Assembly (NCBI GenBank): GCA_903926855.1
Contig: CAIYKV010000045.1
Location: forward strand, 1 to 51,369
From: an uncultured Bacteroidota bacterium
GTDB taxonomy: Bacteria; Bacteroidota; Bacteroidia; Chitinophagales; Chitinophagaceae
DNA length: 51,369 nt
Direction: 5' to 3'
Shown: piece after piece, positions 1 through 7,938 of the stretch
Layout of the letters: the number at the start of each line of letters is the position of its first letter
How positions within the stretch are numbered: position 1 is the stretch's first letter
The notes under the pieces: model-generated
Databases searched by the model: none
What the model saw: the letters and a program-made list of their open reading frames with translations, nothing else
Told to the model about the DNA's origin: nothing
Program-made: the position numbers and the translations under genes

Positions 1-17
1 AAACAAATAGATTGAGG

Positions 18-60
18 CTGTTAATCAGAGGGTCTCTGGTTCAAGTCCAGAAGGGGGAGC
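18..60 (+). tRNA. 3' fragment of tRNA-Asn (GTT), att-site-like
   Basis: The segment holds a normal Asn anticodon loop (CTGTTAA, 18-24), a T-arm (stem TCTGG at 35-39, loop TTCAAGT, stem CCAGA at 47-51), a 3' acceptor strand AGGGGGA (52-58) and G as discriminator base, as in tRNA-Asn. The bases before the loop (13-17, TGAGG) do not pair with TCAGA (25-29), and no D-arm is recognisable in bases 1-12. The tRNA match therefore starts at the anticodon loop. Tyrosine recombinases commonly cross over there, so I read this as the tRNA fragment left at the distal end of an integrated element lying to the left, not as a working tRNA. Confidence 0.65.
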
Positions 61-65
61 ATAAG

Positions 66-97
66 AGCCTGTAAATCAAAGATTTATGGGCTTTTTT
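66..97 (+). terminator. Rho-independent terminator after the tRNA fragment
   Basis: An imperfect 12-bp stem (66-77 with 81-92, including G-T wobbles) has a 3-base loop and runs into a T tract at 92-97. It probably ended the original tRNA transcript and is host flank rather than mobile DNA. Confidence 0.6.
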
Positions 98-178
98 AAT
101 GCCCATAGATACCCATTTTTACCTCTTTTGGTACCCAATTCGGTACCCTTTGTAGAAAAATTTGCAAAATTTATTTTT

Positions 179-222
179 CTAACTAAATTATTAGTCTTAA
201 TTTAGACTAACAATTTAGTTAG
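179..222 (+). promoter_or_regulatory. 44-bp dyad operator upstream of blaI
   Basis: The outer arms (11 bp, CTAACTAAATT at 179-189 against 212-222) and inner arms (7 bp, TTAGTCT at 191-197 against 204-210) share one centre at 200/201. Twenty of 22 base pairs of the dyad match. It ends one base before the blaI start codon, which excludes a usual ribosome binding site. BlaI/MecI repressors bind dyads as dimers and usually control their own operon, so this is most likely the autoregulatory operator, possibly binding more than one dimer. Confidence 0.7.
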
Positions 223-223
223 A

Positions 224-592
224 ATGAAAAAACTTACACAAGCGGAAGAACAAATCATGCATGCTTTATGGGCATTGGAGAGCGGAGGGTTTTTGAAAGA
301 TATTATCGAACACCTGCCCGAGCCGAGAACCCACCACAATACAGTTGCCACACTACTCAAAATTTTGGTTGAAAAAGAATTTGTGGGTATCCAAAATCCT
401 AATAGAAACAACTTCTATACGGCCCTGGTTTCTAAAGAAAAATACTCAGAACAAAGGATTGCTGGTTTAACGGAAAGTTTTTTTGAAGGGTCGTACCAGA
501 ATGTTGTTTCATTCCTGGTACAAAAAAAACAGATGTCGATCAAGGAATTGGAATTGTTACTTAAACAATTAAAAAATAAAACGAATGAATAG
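224..592 (+). CDS. blaI: BlaI/MecI/CopY-family transcriptional repressor
   Basis: The 122-residue protein has the length of a BlaI/MecI repressor. The N-terminal winged helix (about residues 1-75) includes AEEQIMHALW near the start and a recognition region HNTVATLLKILVEKEF. The rest is a helical dimerisation tail. It overlaps the downstream M56 sensor gene by 8 bases, the standard pairing of repressor and BlaR1-type protease. By family knowledge it represses its own operon and possibly distant targets until the sensor triggers its cleavage. The dyad at 179-222 is the likely binding site. No beta-lactamase gene is in the window, so the inducer and the wider regulon are unknown. Confidence 0.9.
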   Translation: MKKLTQAEEQIMHALWALESGGFLKDIIEHLPEPRTHHNTVATLLKILVEKEFVGIQNPNRNNFYTALVSKEKYSEQRIAGLTESFFEGSYQNVVSFLVQKKQMSIKELELLLKQLKNKTNE

Positions 593-1940
593 CCAGTCCG
601 CTTTCATATACATTATGAAGACCATTTTGCTTGCCGGCATTTTCCTGGGTTATTACTGGCTGGCACTTAGAAATAAAAAACTCCATTACTACAACCGATT
701 TTATTTGCTGTTTAGTATGCTATTCAGTATTGTATTACCCTTAGTAAGTTTTACCTGGTTCAAATTAGAGAAGCCGGTTATCTATGGCACAAGCAAGATC
801 ATGAATTTTATACTGAGTCCAGGTGAATCATCAGTTAGGCAGCCTTCGAATGTGAGTGATTGGGCATTGCTGCTGGGTATTGCCGTGTCTTTGACAATGC
901 TATTTTTACTTCTATTTACTATCAGGAAAATTTATCGCTTAAAAAAAAATTCTGTTGTTACACAAATGGGAGATATTGATTTTATAGAAACGGAAGATGA
1001 GAATGCCCCTTTCTCCTTTTTAAAAAATTTATTCTGGAAAAAATCCATTTCACTGGAGCAGGGAGAAGGTAAAAAGATATTGAAACATGAGTTAACACAT
1101 ATTCATCAGAAACACACAATTGATCGCTTATTCTGTCAATTATTGTGTTCCCTAATTTGGATAAACCCATTCTACTGGATCATCCAAAAAGAGTTGCTGA
1201 CCATCCACGAGTTCATTGCAGACGAAGAAGCGATCGGCAATTCAGATCCTGAAAGTTTTGCAAAAATGCTATTACAAACACACTTCGGAAATCATTTTTT
1301 TCAAGAAACTCAATCATTTTTTTATTCATCAATTAAAAGGAGGTTAATTATGTTGACTACATCAAAAAATACCCGGTATAGTTATGTAAGAAGGTTGATT
1401 GCATTGCCATTATTGGTATTAACAATGGCGATAGTTTCCTTTCAGGTAAATGCAAAAGAAGAAAATAAAATTACTAACCCGGAAAAATTATCTTATTCAA
1501 AAACTGTGGGCGCACCAATATCTCTTACAGGTTCGGAAAGCAAAAAAAATCAACATGCTTCAAAGATAATAACACCAACAACTGCGCCATTCTCTATCAA
1601 AGAAAATTCTGATACAGTTGCTATTCCAGCACAGGAGGCGCCAAGATTTCCTGGCGGATCAGATGGTTGGAAGCAGTTTCTGAATGAAAAAACTGATTTT
1701 ACTAAACCAGTGAAGAAAGGCGCTCCATCAGGCAAATATGAAGTTCAATTAAGTTTTATTATTGATAAAGACGGGGATGTTAGAGATGTAACAGCATTAA
1801 ACGACCCTGGATATGGTTCAAAAGAAGATGCGATGAGAGTTCTTTTATCTAGTCCCAAATGGGAACCTGCAACAGTAAACGGAAAAAAAGTTATTTACCG
1901 TAATACAATTTCCATTACTTATCTGGTTTCTGGAAACTAA
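585..1940 (+). CDS. BlaR1-like M56 metallopeptidase with TonB-C-like domain
   Basis: The 451-residue membrane protein has several N-terminal hydrophobic segments (about 9-27, 38-58, 93-113). A cytoplasmic zinc protease domain carries HELTH at 168-172 and HEFIADEEA at 208-216, the expected third-ligand region of M56. Another membrane segment follows near 270-288. The periplasmic C-terminus (about 380-451) resembles a TonB C-terminal domain (IIDKDGDVRDV, then W-E-P-A) instead of the penicillin-binding domain of classical BlaR1. This architecture is common in Bacteroidota; the signal it senses is unknown. The gene overlaps blaI by 8 bases and is followed by a strong terminator. Confidence 0.88.
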   Translation: MNSQSAFIYIMKTILLAGIFLGYYWLALRNKKLHYYNRFYLLFSMLFSIVLPLVSFTWFKLEKPVIYGTSKIMNFILSPGESSVRQPSNVSDWALLLGIAVSLTMLFLLLFTIRKIYRLKKNSVVTQMGDIDFIETEDENAPFSFLKNLFWKKSISLEQGEGKKILKHELTHIHQKHTIDRLFCQLLCSLIWINPFYWIIQKELLTIHEFIADEEAIGNSDPESFAKMLLQTHFGNHFFQETQSFFYSSIKRRLIMLTTSKNTRYSYVRRLIALPLLVLTMAIVSFQVNAKEENKITNPEKLSYSKTVGAPISLTGSESKKNQHASKIITPTTAPFSIKENSDTVAIPAQEAPRFPGGSDGWKQFLNEKTDFTKPVKKGAPSGKYEVQLSFIIDKDGDVRDVTALNDPGYGSKEDAMRVLLSSPKWEPATVNGKKVIYRNTISITYLVSGN

Positions 1941-1968
1941 GCCAATTTGGTGTTTCCTTTTATTGATT

Positions 1969-1996
1969 TCCCCCGCAACAAATGCGGGGGATTTTT
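1969..1996 (+). terminator. Terminator of the blaI-M56 operon
   Basis: A perfect 9-bp GC-rich stem (TCCCCCGCA at 1969-1977 with 1983-1991) has a 5-base loop and is followed directly by a T tract. Confidence 0.85.
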
Positions 1997-2064
1997 ATTG
2001 AATCAGTCGGAAACTTTACAACTGAATGAATAAAAAAGTTGAATAAATTATATACCACGAAATG

Positions 2065-2294
2065 GTTGTTGGTCGGGCGACCACGGGTGTTCGGAAGAAA
2101 ATGGGTATTCCTTGCCTATTTTAGGTGTTTAGAATGGTTATAGTTTTAAACGCTTTATAAATTAATCTTCACCCATTATACCCTTTTGCGCAAGAGGCAA
2201 CTCATGTTCCGTAGGAACATGGAGGAATTGAAAGGATATCCAATACTTAGTAACTAAATTTTTTCCGAACACCTGTGATTAAGCGACCAACAAC
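2065..2294. repeat. ~230-bp MITE-like element with 32-bp inverted ends
   Basis: The left end (2065-2096) and the reverse complement of the right end (2263-2294) are equal in length. They match over the outer 10 bases (GTTGTTGGTC) and over GGTGTTCGGAA on the inner side, and differ in the middle. The left end contains the REP-like palindrome seen elsewhere in the window. The interior has no convincing ORF but holds a perfect 8-bp hairpin (CATGTTCC-GTA-GGAACATG, 2203-2221). It fills the gap between the blaR1-type operon and the convergent M1 peptidase gene. I infer a non-autonomous mobile or REPIN-like element; no transposase is visible in the window. Confidence 0.6.
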
Positions 2295-2310
2295 GGCGAT
2301 TAATTAGAAA

Positions 2311-3945
2311 TTATTTATTGATCCACTCCATCTCCCCCAATAAAACCACCCTTGGGTCCAAAACCAATAAATCAGGTTTGGTTACTGAGGGTAGTTTGAA
2401 TTCCGCGTTTAAAGTATTCATTGTCAGCTTCATTATTTCAGGAGAACTGGCACCATTCTTATACACAGCTATCTCAATCGGAAAATCAAATGGCTTTCCG
2501 GATGATTGGGTTTGTTGTAATTGTATTACTATTTGTTTGGATTGGCTATCATAATTCCAATTGGCTTTTAATTGAAGATTATCGGTACGGTATAAGTATT
2601 GCCCAAAAAAAGATTTCAGATCCTGTCCAGAGGCTTTCTCCATTTCTGCAATGAAATCGGCCGTAGAGGTATTGGCATTAAAATATTTTTTATAATACGC
2701 CTGTATCCCTTTTCTAAATGCATCATTGCCCATTCTTTCACGCAACATATGTAATAACCAGGCTCCTTTCTGATAGGTGATACCACTGGTTACCGGTCCT
2801 GCTTCTGCACTTCTATTCGCAACTATCGCAAACGTGGAATCTTTTTTGGAAAGATCATACACTGTTTTACGCGCTGCTTTGATTCCGGAAAGAAATTCTT
2901 CATGTCCATATGCATTTTCAATAAACAATAAAGTAAAGAATGTAGCAAATCCCTCACTCAGCCAGGCATCATCCCAGGTAGTTTCGGTAACGGCGTTACC
3001 AAACCATTGGTGCGCAATTTCATGGATCACCACATTGCGTAGACGAACAGATTGTTGCCCGTTTACCAGCTTCTCATCATAAAATATAGCAGAAGAGGTT
3101 TCCATTCCTCCACCTACACTTTGTGTTTCTATATTGGCCAGTTTTTCATAGGCATAAGGACCTATATAATCAGAATAAAATTGTAATACCTGTTTGGTAG
3201 GACTGGCAAAATCAAGAAAGCCGGCATCCCTGTCTTTGGGATACACCCATGTTTGGATGGATTTGCCTTGGAATTCATCTACATACTGCACCGCAAAATC
3301 AGCTACTCCTAAAACAAATAACCAGCAGGATACCGGAACAGATTGTTTCCAATGTGTGCGTTTGGTTTCTTTATCTATCAACGATTCTTCTAGTAGCAAT
3401 CCATTAGAGATTACTTTATAATGAGCGGGTGCTGTAACAATAAATTCACTCGTGGCTTTATCATAAGGATGATCTACTGTTGGCAACCAATGTCGTGCAT
3501 TATTGGGCCAGTTCTCGCACATAAAACTGCGATCGCCAAATTTGGTGGGTTGAATTTTCATGCCGCCTGCGGGTATGCCGCTATAGGTTACTATAATAGT
3601 GAGCACCTGGTTAATGGCTGGAACAGTACCGAACTGGATAAGTAACTCATCATTTTTATGTGTAAAGGATAAGGGTTGATTATTGAGGGTTACAGATTGT
3701 ACCGTCATCCCTTTTCCCTTCCATTTCTCTGCCTGGTTAATCAGATCGAGCCGTATTTTGGAGACATCATTGATTTTGCATTGAAAACTGATGGAGGCAA
3801 TGCCTTTGAGTTCATCGGTTTTATCGGAGAAGGTAAGATCGAAGGAATAATGCAGTATATCGATACCATAGTTACGGGGGTAGTTATCTGCATATGAGAT
3901 AGCAATGGTAAAGAGCAGGAAGATGGATAATACTATTTTTTTCAT
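2311..3945 (-). CDS. Secreted M1-family metallopeptidase (aminopeptidase)
   Basis: The 544-residue protein has a Sec signal peptide (MKKIVLSIFLLFTIAISYA). The M1 signature is complete: HEIAH at 308-312 and a third zinc ligand Glu at 331 after exactly 18 residues (WLSEG). GGMETSS precedes it in the place of the GAMEN exopeptidase motif, so substrate preference may differ from classical aminopeptidase N. The frame stays open upstream to 4026, but that extension is translated from the REP-like repeat and would bury the signal peptide, so I start at 3945. It is the second gene of a likely pair with the S9 peptidase upstream (4083-6026), suggesting extracytoplasmic peptide degradation. Confidence 0.88.
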   Translation of the reverse strand: MKKIVLSIFLLFTIAISYADNYPRNYGIDILHYSFDLTFSDKTDELKGIASISFQCKINDVSKIRLDLINQAEKWKGKGMTVQSVTLNNQPLSFTHKNDELLIQFGTVPAINQVLTIIVTYSGIPAGGMKIQPTKFGDRSFMCENWPNNARHWLPTVDHPYDKATSEFIVTAPAHYKVISNGLLLEESLIDKETKRTHWKQSVPVSCWLFVLGVADFAVQYVDEFQGKSIQTWVYPKDRDAGFLDFASPTKQVLQFYSDYIGPYAYEKLANIETQSVGGGMETSSAIFYDEKLVNGQQSVRLRNVVIHEIAHQWFGNAVTETTWDDAWLSEGFATFFTLLFIENAYGHEEFLSGIKAARKTVYDLSKKDSTFAIVANRSAEAGPVTSGITYQKGAWLLHMLRERMGNDAFRKGIQAYYKKYFNANTSTADFIAEMEKASGQDLKSFFGQYLYRTDNLQLKANWNYDSQSKQIVIQLQQTQSSGKPFDFPIEIAVYKNGASSPEIMKLTMNTLNAEFKLPSVTKPDLLVLDPRVVLLGEMEWINK

Positions 3946-3968
3946 ATAGTGATTTGAAGTTAAAAGTA

Positions 3969-4024
3969 GTTGTTGGTCAGGCGACCAACAACGGCATAAA
4001 TCCGACCAACAACGGCGTAAATGC
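3969..4024. repeat. REP-like palindrome plus 21-bp tandem repeat
   Basis: 3969-3992 is a perfect 10-bp inverted repeat (GTTGTTGGTC, loop AGGC, GACCAACAAC). Its right arm starts a 21-bp direct repeat: units 3983-4003 and 4004-4024 agree at 19 of 21 positions. It lies between two same-strand peptidase genes and could form an RNA hairpin in their transcript. Confidence 0.8.
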
Positions 4025-4082
4025 AATCAAAAACGACAATAAATGTGGTCACCAAATACATGAAACCAATTTACTGAATTAT

Positions 4083-6026
4083 TTATTTATCAACCGGACA
4101 ATACTTTGCCACCCAATCCAACATACGCGTATAATAATCCAGGTTATGTTTAAATTCTGAAAATCCATGATGCTCCCGCGGATAAAGTACCAACTCGGTG
4201 GGTACTTTGTAAAAACGCAGGGCCCTGTATAATTCCTGTGATTGTCCTTTGGGATCAACTTCATCATCCATTCCCTGTATAATCAGCGTAGGCGTTTTGG
4301 CATGCTTAATAAAACGTAAAGCGGAGTGTTGAACAAAAACATCCGGATGTTCATAAGGATTACCCAAATGCCAATAATCATACGCTGCATTATCTTCCGT
4401 GCCAAATTCACTGATTAAATTGAATAATCCTGCGCCTGAGATAGCCGCTTTAAATCGTTGCGTTTGTGTGATGGCCCATTCAGACATAAATCCGCCATAT
4501 GACCATCCGGCAATCGCCAGTTTGTTGTTATCTACATTACGCTGTTTTACTACATAATCAATCCCTGCCATGATATCTTTAAAATCAGCCCCGCCCCAAT
4601 CGTATCGGTTCGATTCCAGAAAATCCCAGCCATAACCTGTACTTCCCCTGATATTGGGCACGAGTACCGCATAGCCTTTCTGAAGAAATAATTGTGCCCA
4701 GGCATTATAGGTATCTACAAATGCACCGGTTGGGCCGCCATGTATGATCACTACCATAGGCAGAGATGATGCAGTGACTGGATGTGCGGGCTTAAAAAAA
4801 TTGGCTTCTATATCGGTTCCGTCAAAACTTTTATAGTGAATGGTTTCTGGTTTTACCAATCCAACAGAATCGAAAAGATGATTAAAATGTGAAATTTGAA
4901 CGGCGGCTTTTCCAGGTACCTGCAGCCATAACTCCTGCATCTGATTGGCCGAAGCGCTTACAAAGGCAATTTGTCTATCTGTGTTAAGATCATAGGAAAA
5001 AACATTTTGTGTTATGCCAAAACCAGTGGCAACGCCCTTCATGGATATTTTCTTCAACACTAAATGAAAACCATCCTGAATAATGGCGGCTAATGTATCT
5101 GCATTGTAAAAACGGATTGAACGTGCGGGAAGATCAATCGTTTTCTCAGTAAGGTTAAGCCCTTTCCCTTCACCCATATTTTGCAGATAAATATCATGGG
5201 CAGTTGGGCCGTCTACCCTTGTACCCTCATAAACAAATTTTTTACCATCAGGTGATATCTCTATTCCATTCCAAAATGGATTACCGGGAGAATTCAGTTC
5301 CGTATAGCTGCTATCCTTCCAATGAAAAACCGTTAGGGTAGACAATTGTATTTCCTGCACCGGCAGAGAACTTGTAATCAGTAAAACGGACTCATTTATT
5401 GGGTCCCATTTCATTTCCTCAATCTTCCAGTTTTTACCTGGCAACCGACGCACTTGTTTACTGGCAATATCCAATGCATACAATACATCGGGTTTAGTAT
5501 TTTGGCTAAGTACTTCCTCATCATATTTATCATCTATTCTTTTCTGCTCATCTGCCGTAAGGGTGTCTTCAGAAACATAGAGAATGGATTTTCCATTCGG
5601 GTTCCATATAAAATCTTTTATGCCATTTTTTGCATGGGTGAGCTGAATGGCTTCCCCACCCTGATTATCGAGCAGAAAAACTTGGGGTGATCCATTTCTC
5701 GTTGATAAGAAAGCGAGCTCTTCTGTTTTGGGTTTCCATTTTGGATTGAATTCTGATTTTACAGAGTTGCTATACTGACGAATGGTTTTGTCTGATAAAG
5801 TATAGAGCCAGATATGGCTAAAAGACCCTTTCTCTATACTGGCAGGTTCATTTACTACAAAAACCAGCTTTTTATTATTGGGAGAAAATAAAGGATTGGA
5901 TACACGGTAGTAGGATAAGGATTGTTGAATACTAAGAGTGTCTGTTTTGGTGATTTGTGCTTTGCTATTGTTCTGCTGAAGAAGACAAAAAAGGACTAAT
6001 AAACAACTGATTTGATTTTTAGACAT
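4083..6026 (-). CDS. S9-family (prolyl oligopeptidase/DPP4-type) peptidase
   Basis: The 647-residue exported protein has an N-terminal signal (MSKNQISCLLVLFCLL, cleavage likely after SKA). Residues about 30-370 carry TolB/WD40-like beta-propeller repeats (for example NPLFSPNNKKLVFV and EISPDGKKFVYEG). The C-terminal alpha/beta hydrolase carries HGGP (oxyanion region), nucleophile Ser509 in GWSYGG, an Asp in MDDEVDP and a His in REHHGF, the complete S9 triad. Such enzymes release di- or oligopeptides from the cell-surface side. It is likely first in a two-gene unit with the M1 peptidase downstream, separated by REP-like repeats. Confidence 0.92.
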   Translation of the reverse strand: MSKNQISCLLVLFCLLQQNNSKAQITKTDTLSIQQSLSYYRVSNPLFSPNNKKLVFVVNEPASIEKGSFSHIWLYTLSDKTIRQYSNSVKSEFNPKWKPKTEELAFLSTRNGSPQVFLLDNQGGEAIQLTHAKNGIKDFIWNPNGKSILYVSEDTLTADEQKRIDDKYDEEVLSQNTKPDVLYALDIASKQVRRLPGKNWKIEEMKWDPINESVLLITSSLPVQEIQLSTLTVFHWKDSSYTELNSPGNPFWNGIEISPDGKKFVYEGTRVDGPTAHDIYLQNMGEGKGLNLTEKTIDLPARSIRFYNADTLAAIIQDGFHLVLKKISMKGVATGFGITQNVFSYDLNTDRQIAFVSASANQMQELWLQVPGKAAVQISHFNHLFDSVGLVKPETIHYKSFDGTDIEANFFKPAHPVTASSLPMVVIIHGGPTGAFVDTYNAWAQLFLQKGYAVLVPNIRGSTGYGWDFLESNRYDWGGADFKDIMAGIDYVVKQRNVDNNKLAIAGWSYGGFMSEWAITQTQRFKAAISGAGLFNLISEFGTEDNAAYDYWHLGNPYEHPDVFVQHSALRFIKHAKTPTLIIQGMDDEVDPKGQSQELYRALRFYKVPTELVLYPREHHGFSEFKHNLDYYTRMLDWVAKYCPVDK

Positions 6027-6133
6027 AGAATAGAATTGGTAGGTTATGGTTAGTAAGATAAAACGGCTGGTGGAATAATGAAAATTATTTTTATTTTTTG
6101 AAGGGGCCTTCCCTATGTACCAATCTGTACTCG

Positions 6134-6157
6134 ATTTATTGTCAGGCGACTAACAAA
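6134..6157. repeat. Degenerate REP-like palindrome
   Basis: The central core GTC-AGGC-GAC and the right arm TAACAA remain from the GTTGTTGGTC/GACCAACAAC palindrome, with several substitutions. It lies in the 266-base gap between divergent genes, where I see no other feature. Confidence 0.5.
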
Positions 6158-6292
6158 GTCCAGGCACACGAATCAGTAGGAAATGGAATTTAATATACTG
6201 GCAGCAATCCACAGCTTTTGTGTATCTTATGCCTATACTCATAGCCCCATCCAATAAGCGGCTATAATTCCGGACCTTACTGAATTTTCGAT

Positions 6293-7324
6293 ATGCGTGC
6301 TATTATACATAAACAAGCCATCGCTTTCAGTGTGTTTGGTTTACTGCTTGTTTCAGTAAGCTGTCATACAAAAAATGATACCATTGTACCCAATACGATT
6401 CAGGTAAACGAACCTTCTGTTTTTACCTGCGCGCCTTTTGATAGTGCAAGAATCTCCAGTATTCTTTCACTGGGTTGGCTGCAACCGGTAGGACATACGA
6501 TTCCAACAGATCATATCTATTTCAGTTTTCAACAAAACGGTTCTGAAAAACTTACACTATATGCTCCTGGCTCGGGCTTGGTAATGCAAATTTTATCGAG
6601 ACCGGTGCTGGGCATTCCCGAAGTAAAGGTTTGGATTAAAATGAACAACCTCTTCACCTACTATTTAGACCATGTGGTATTGGATACCTCTATCAAAACG
6701 GGAGCCTTGATCAAAGCCGGTCAGGTGATTGGTACCACAGGCCAGGGAAATACTATTGATTTTGGCGCCATTGATAGTACGGTTACCAATTCATTTGTTA
6801 ATCCCGCTCGCTATTTTAGTCAAACAATACATTGTGGCAAACCCCTTAGCTATTATACGGACCCCCTGAAAACAAAACTGTATTCTTTGGTTGACAGACA
6901 AGGAGCAGAAAAAGATGGCTGGGTATGCGTGGATGTTCCGAAAACTTTATCCGGCAATTGGTTTCTTGACAGCACGGTATTGATTACGGACGGTCCCGAT
7001 GGATGGGATAAGGAATTATCGTTTGCCTATGATATACAACACCCGCAAAAATTATTGGTATCGATTGGTGGGTTAAATGGAATGTTTGGCAAATGGAGCA
7101 TATTGCCTTCTGCTATGCCACCCGCACAGGTTACAACAGCATCGGGTAAACAATCTTATTTATTATGGTTATTCGATCCCAATTATCCTAATAACCCAGG
7201 TGCACAAGCGGGACTATTGATTGTGCAGATGATAGATGATACGCATATTAAAATTGAAGCGTTTAATAATCCGCGATTGCAGGATGCGGCGTTTGATGGG
7301 AATGCAAAAATATATGCGCGATAA
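6293..7324 (+). CDS. Lipoprotein with M23-like (probably degenerate) domain
   Basis: The 343-residue protein has a lipoprotein signal (lipobox VSVSC near residue 24). Residues about 65-165 resemble the M23/lysostaphin fold: a GHTIPTDHIYF segment, then a lipoyl-like strand pair ending ALIKAGQVIGTTGQG. The usual paired zinc motifs are not clearly present (LDHVVLD has a single His where HxH is expected), so peptidase activity is doubtful. The C-terminal half is not recognised. The gene converges on a DoxX-like gene with only a perfect REP hairpin between them. Function unknown; a cell-wall or carbohydrate-binding role is only a guess. Confidence 0.7.
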   Translation: MRAIIHKQAIAFSVFGLLLVSVSCHTKNDTIVPNTIQVNEPSVFTCAPFDSARISSILSLGWLQPVGHTIPTDHIYFSFQQNGSEKLTLYAPGSGLVMQILSRPVLGIPEVKVWIKMNNLFTYYLDHVVLDTSIKTGALIKAGQVIGTTGQGNTIDFGAIDSTVTNSFVNPARYFSQTIHCGKPLSYYTDPLKTKLYSLVDRQGAEKDGWVCVDVPKTLSGNWFLDSTVLITDGPDGWDKELSFAYDIQHPQKLLVSIGGLNGMFGKWSILPSAMPPAQVTTASGKQSYLLWLFDPNYPNNPGAQAGLLIVQMIDDTHIKIEAFNNPRLQDAAFDGNAKIYAR

Positions 7325-7329
7325 AGAGT

Positions 7330-7359
7330 GCTTATGTTGGTCTGGCGACCAACATAAGC
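7330..7359. repeat. REP-like palindrome with 13-bp perfect stem between convergent genes
   Basis: GCTTATGTTGGTC (7330-7342) pairs perfectly with 7347-7359 around loop TGGC. The core TTGGTC-nGGC-GACCAA is shared with the other copies. The outer stem bases differ from the family form but still pair, which suggests compensatory change. Its position in the 47-base gap between convergent genes would suit a bidirectional terminator, although there is no strong T tract right after it. Confidence 0.75.
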
Positions 7360-7371
7360 AAAGCTCAAAAA

Positions 7372-7743
7372 TTAAGCTGTTTTTCCGTATACTTTTTGAT
7401 TAAAAATATAAGAAGTAATCACCACCGCAAATATTACCAGCATCACCAGCATGCCGGGCTGAAAACCATCGGTACTAATATTTGAATACACAGCACCGAG
7501 CAGATCAAAAACCAACCCTGCATATGCCCATTCTTTGATCTTCTTAAAACCGGGAATCAGAATAGCAAGGCTACCTAATACTTTGGCATAGCCAATAAAC
7601 GGTATAAAATATTTCGGGTATCCCAAATGGGTCATAAATTTTATTGCATCATCCATCATGATAATATCGGGAATTGCAGAGAAGATCATGAATGCTGAAA
7701 ATAATCCGGTAGAGATCCAATAAATGGTTTTGGTTGATTTCAT
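7372..7743 (-). CDS. DoxX-like integral membrane protein
   Basis: The protein is about 123 residues with four hydrophobic segments. It has the DoxX-like pattern: FSAFMIFSAIPDI in the first segment, the loop around MTHLGYP, KVLGSLAILIPGF in the middle, and a closing helix ending in YIFNQKVYG. I start at MKSTKTIYW because the 13 residues before it in the open frame are polar and not conserved-looking. DoxX-like proteins are small membrane proteins of poorly defined function, sometimes tied to redox or quinone reactions. It is transcribed alone and converges on the M23-like lipoprotein. Confidence 0.8.
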   Translation of the reverse strand: MKSTKTIYWISTGLFSAFMIFSAIPDIIMMDDAIKFMTHLGYPKYFIPFIGYAKVLGSLAILIPGFKKIKEWAYAGLVFDLLGAVYSNISTDGFQPGMLVMLVIFAVVITSYIFNQKVYGKTA

Positions 7744-7875
7744 GTTTGGGGGTTTTAGTTTGAAAGAATCTTTAGTTAGCAAATTCTCTATTCGCTTTTA
7801 AAGATCGAAAAAAAATGCCAAAAATGGTAGTCACAATAGTATGAATTTATTACACCATCTTTTTTAGGTGGAGAT

Positions 7876-7899
7876 GTTGTTGGTCAGGCTGCTAATAAA
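7876..7899. repeat. Half-degenerate REP-like repeat
   Basis: The left arm and loop (GTTGTTGGTCAGGC, 7876-7889) are identical to the full palindrome at 3969, but the right arm (TGCTAATAAA) has decayed and no longer pairs fully. Confidence 0.6.
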
Positions 7900-7938
7900 A
7901 GAGGTAAAACGAATAATTACAGATATTATTGATTAATA

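Noticed and set aside
1-60. Complete tRNA gene at the window start
   Set aside because: The 5' anticodon stem does not pair and no D-arm is recognisable in the bases present, so only a 3' fragment is supported.
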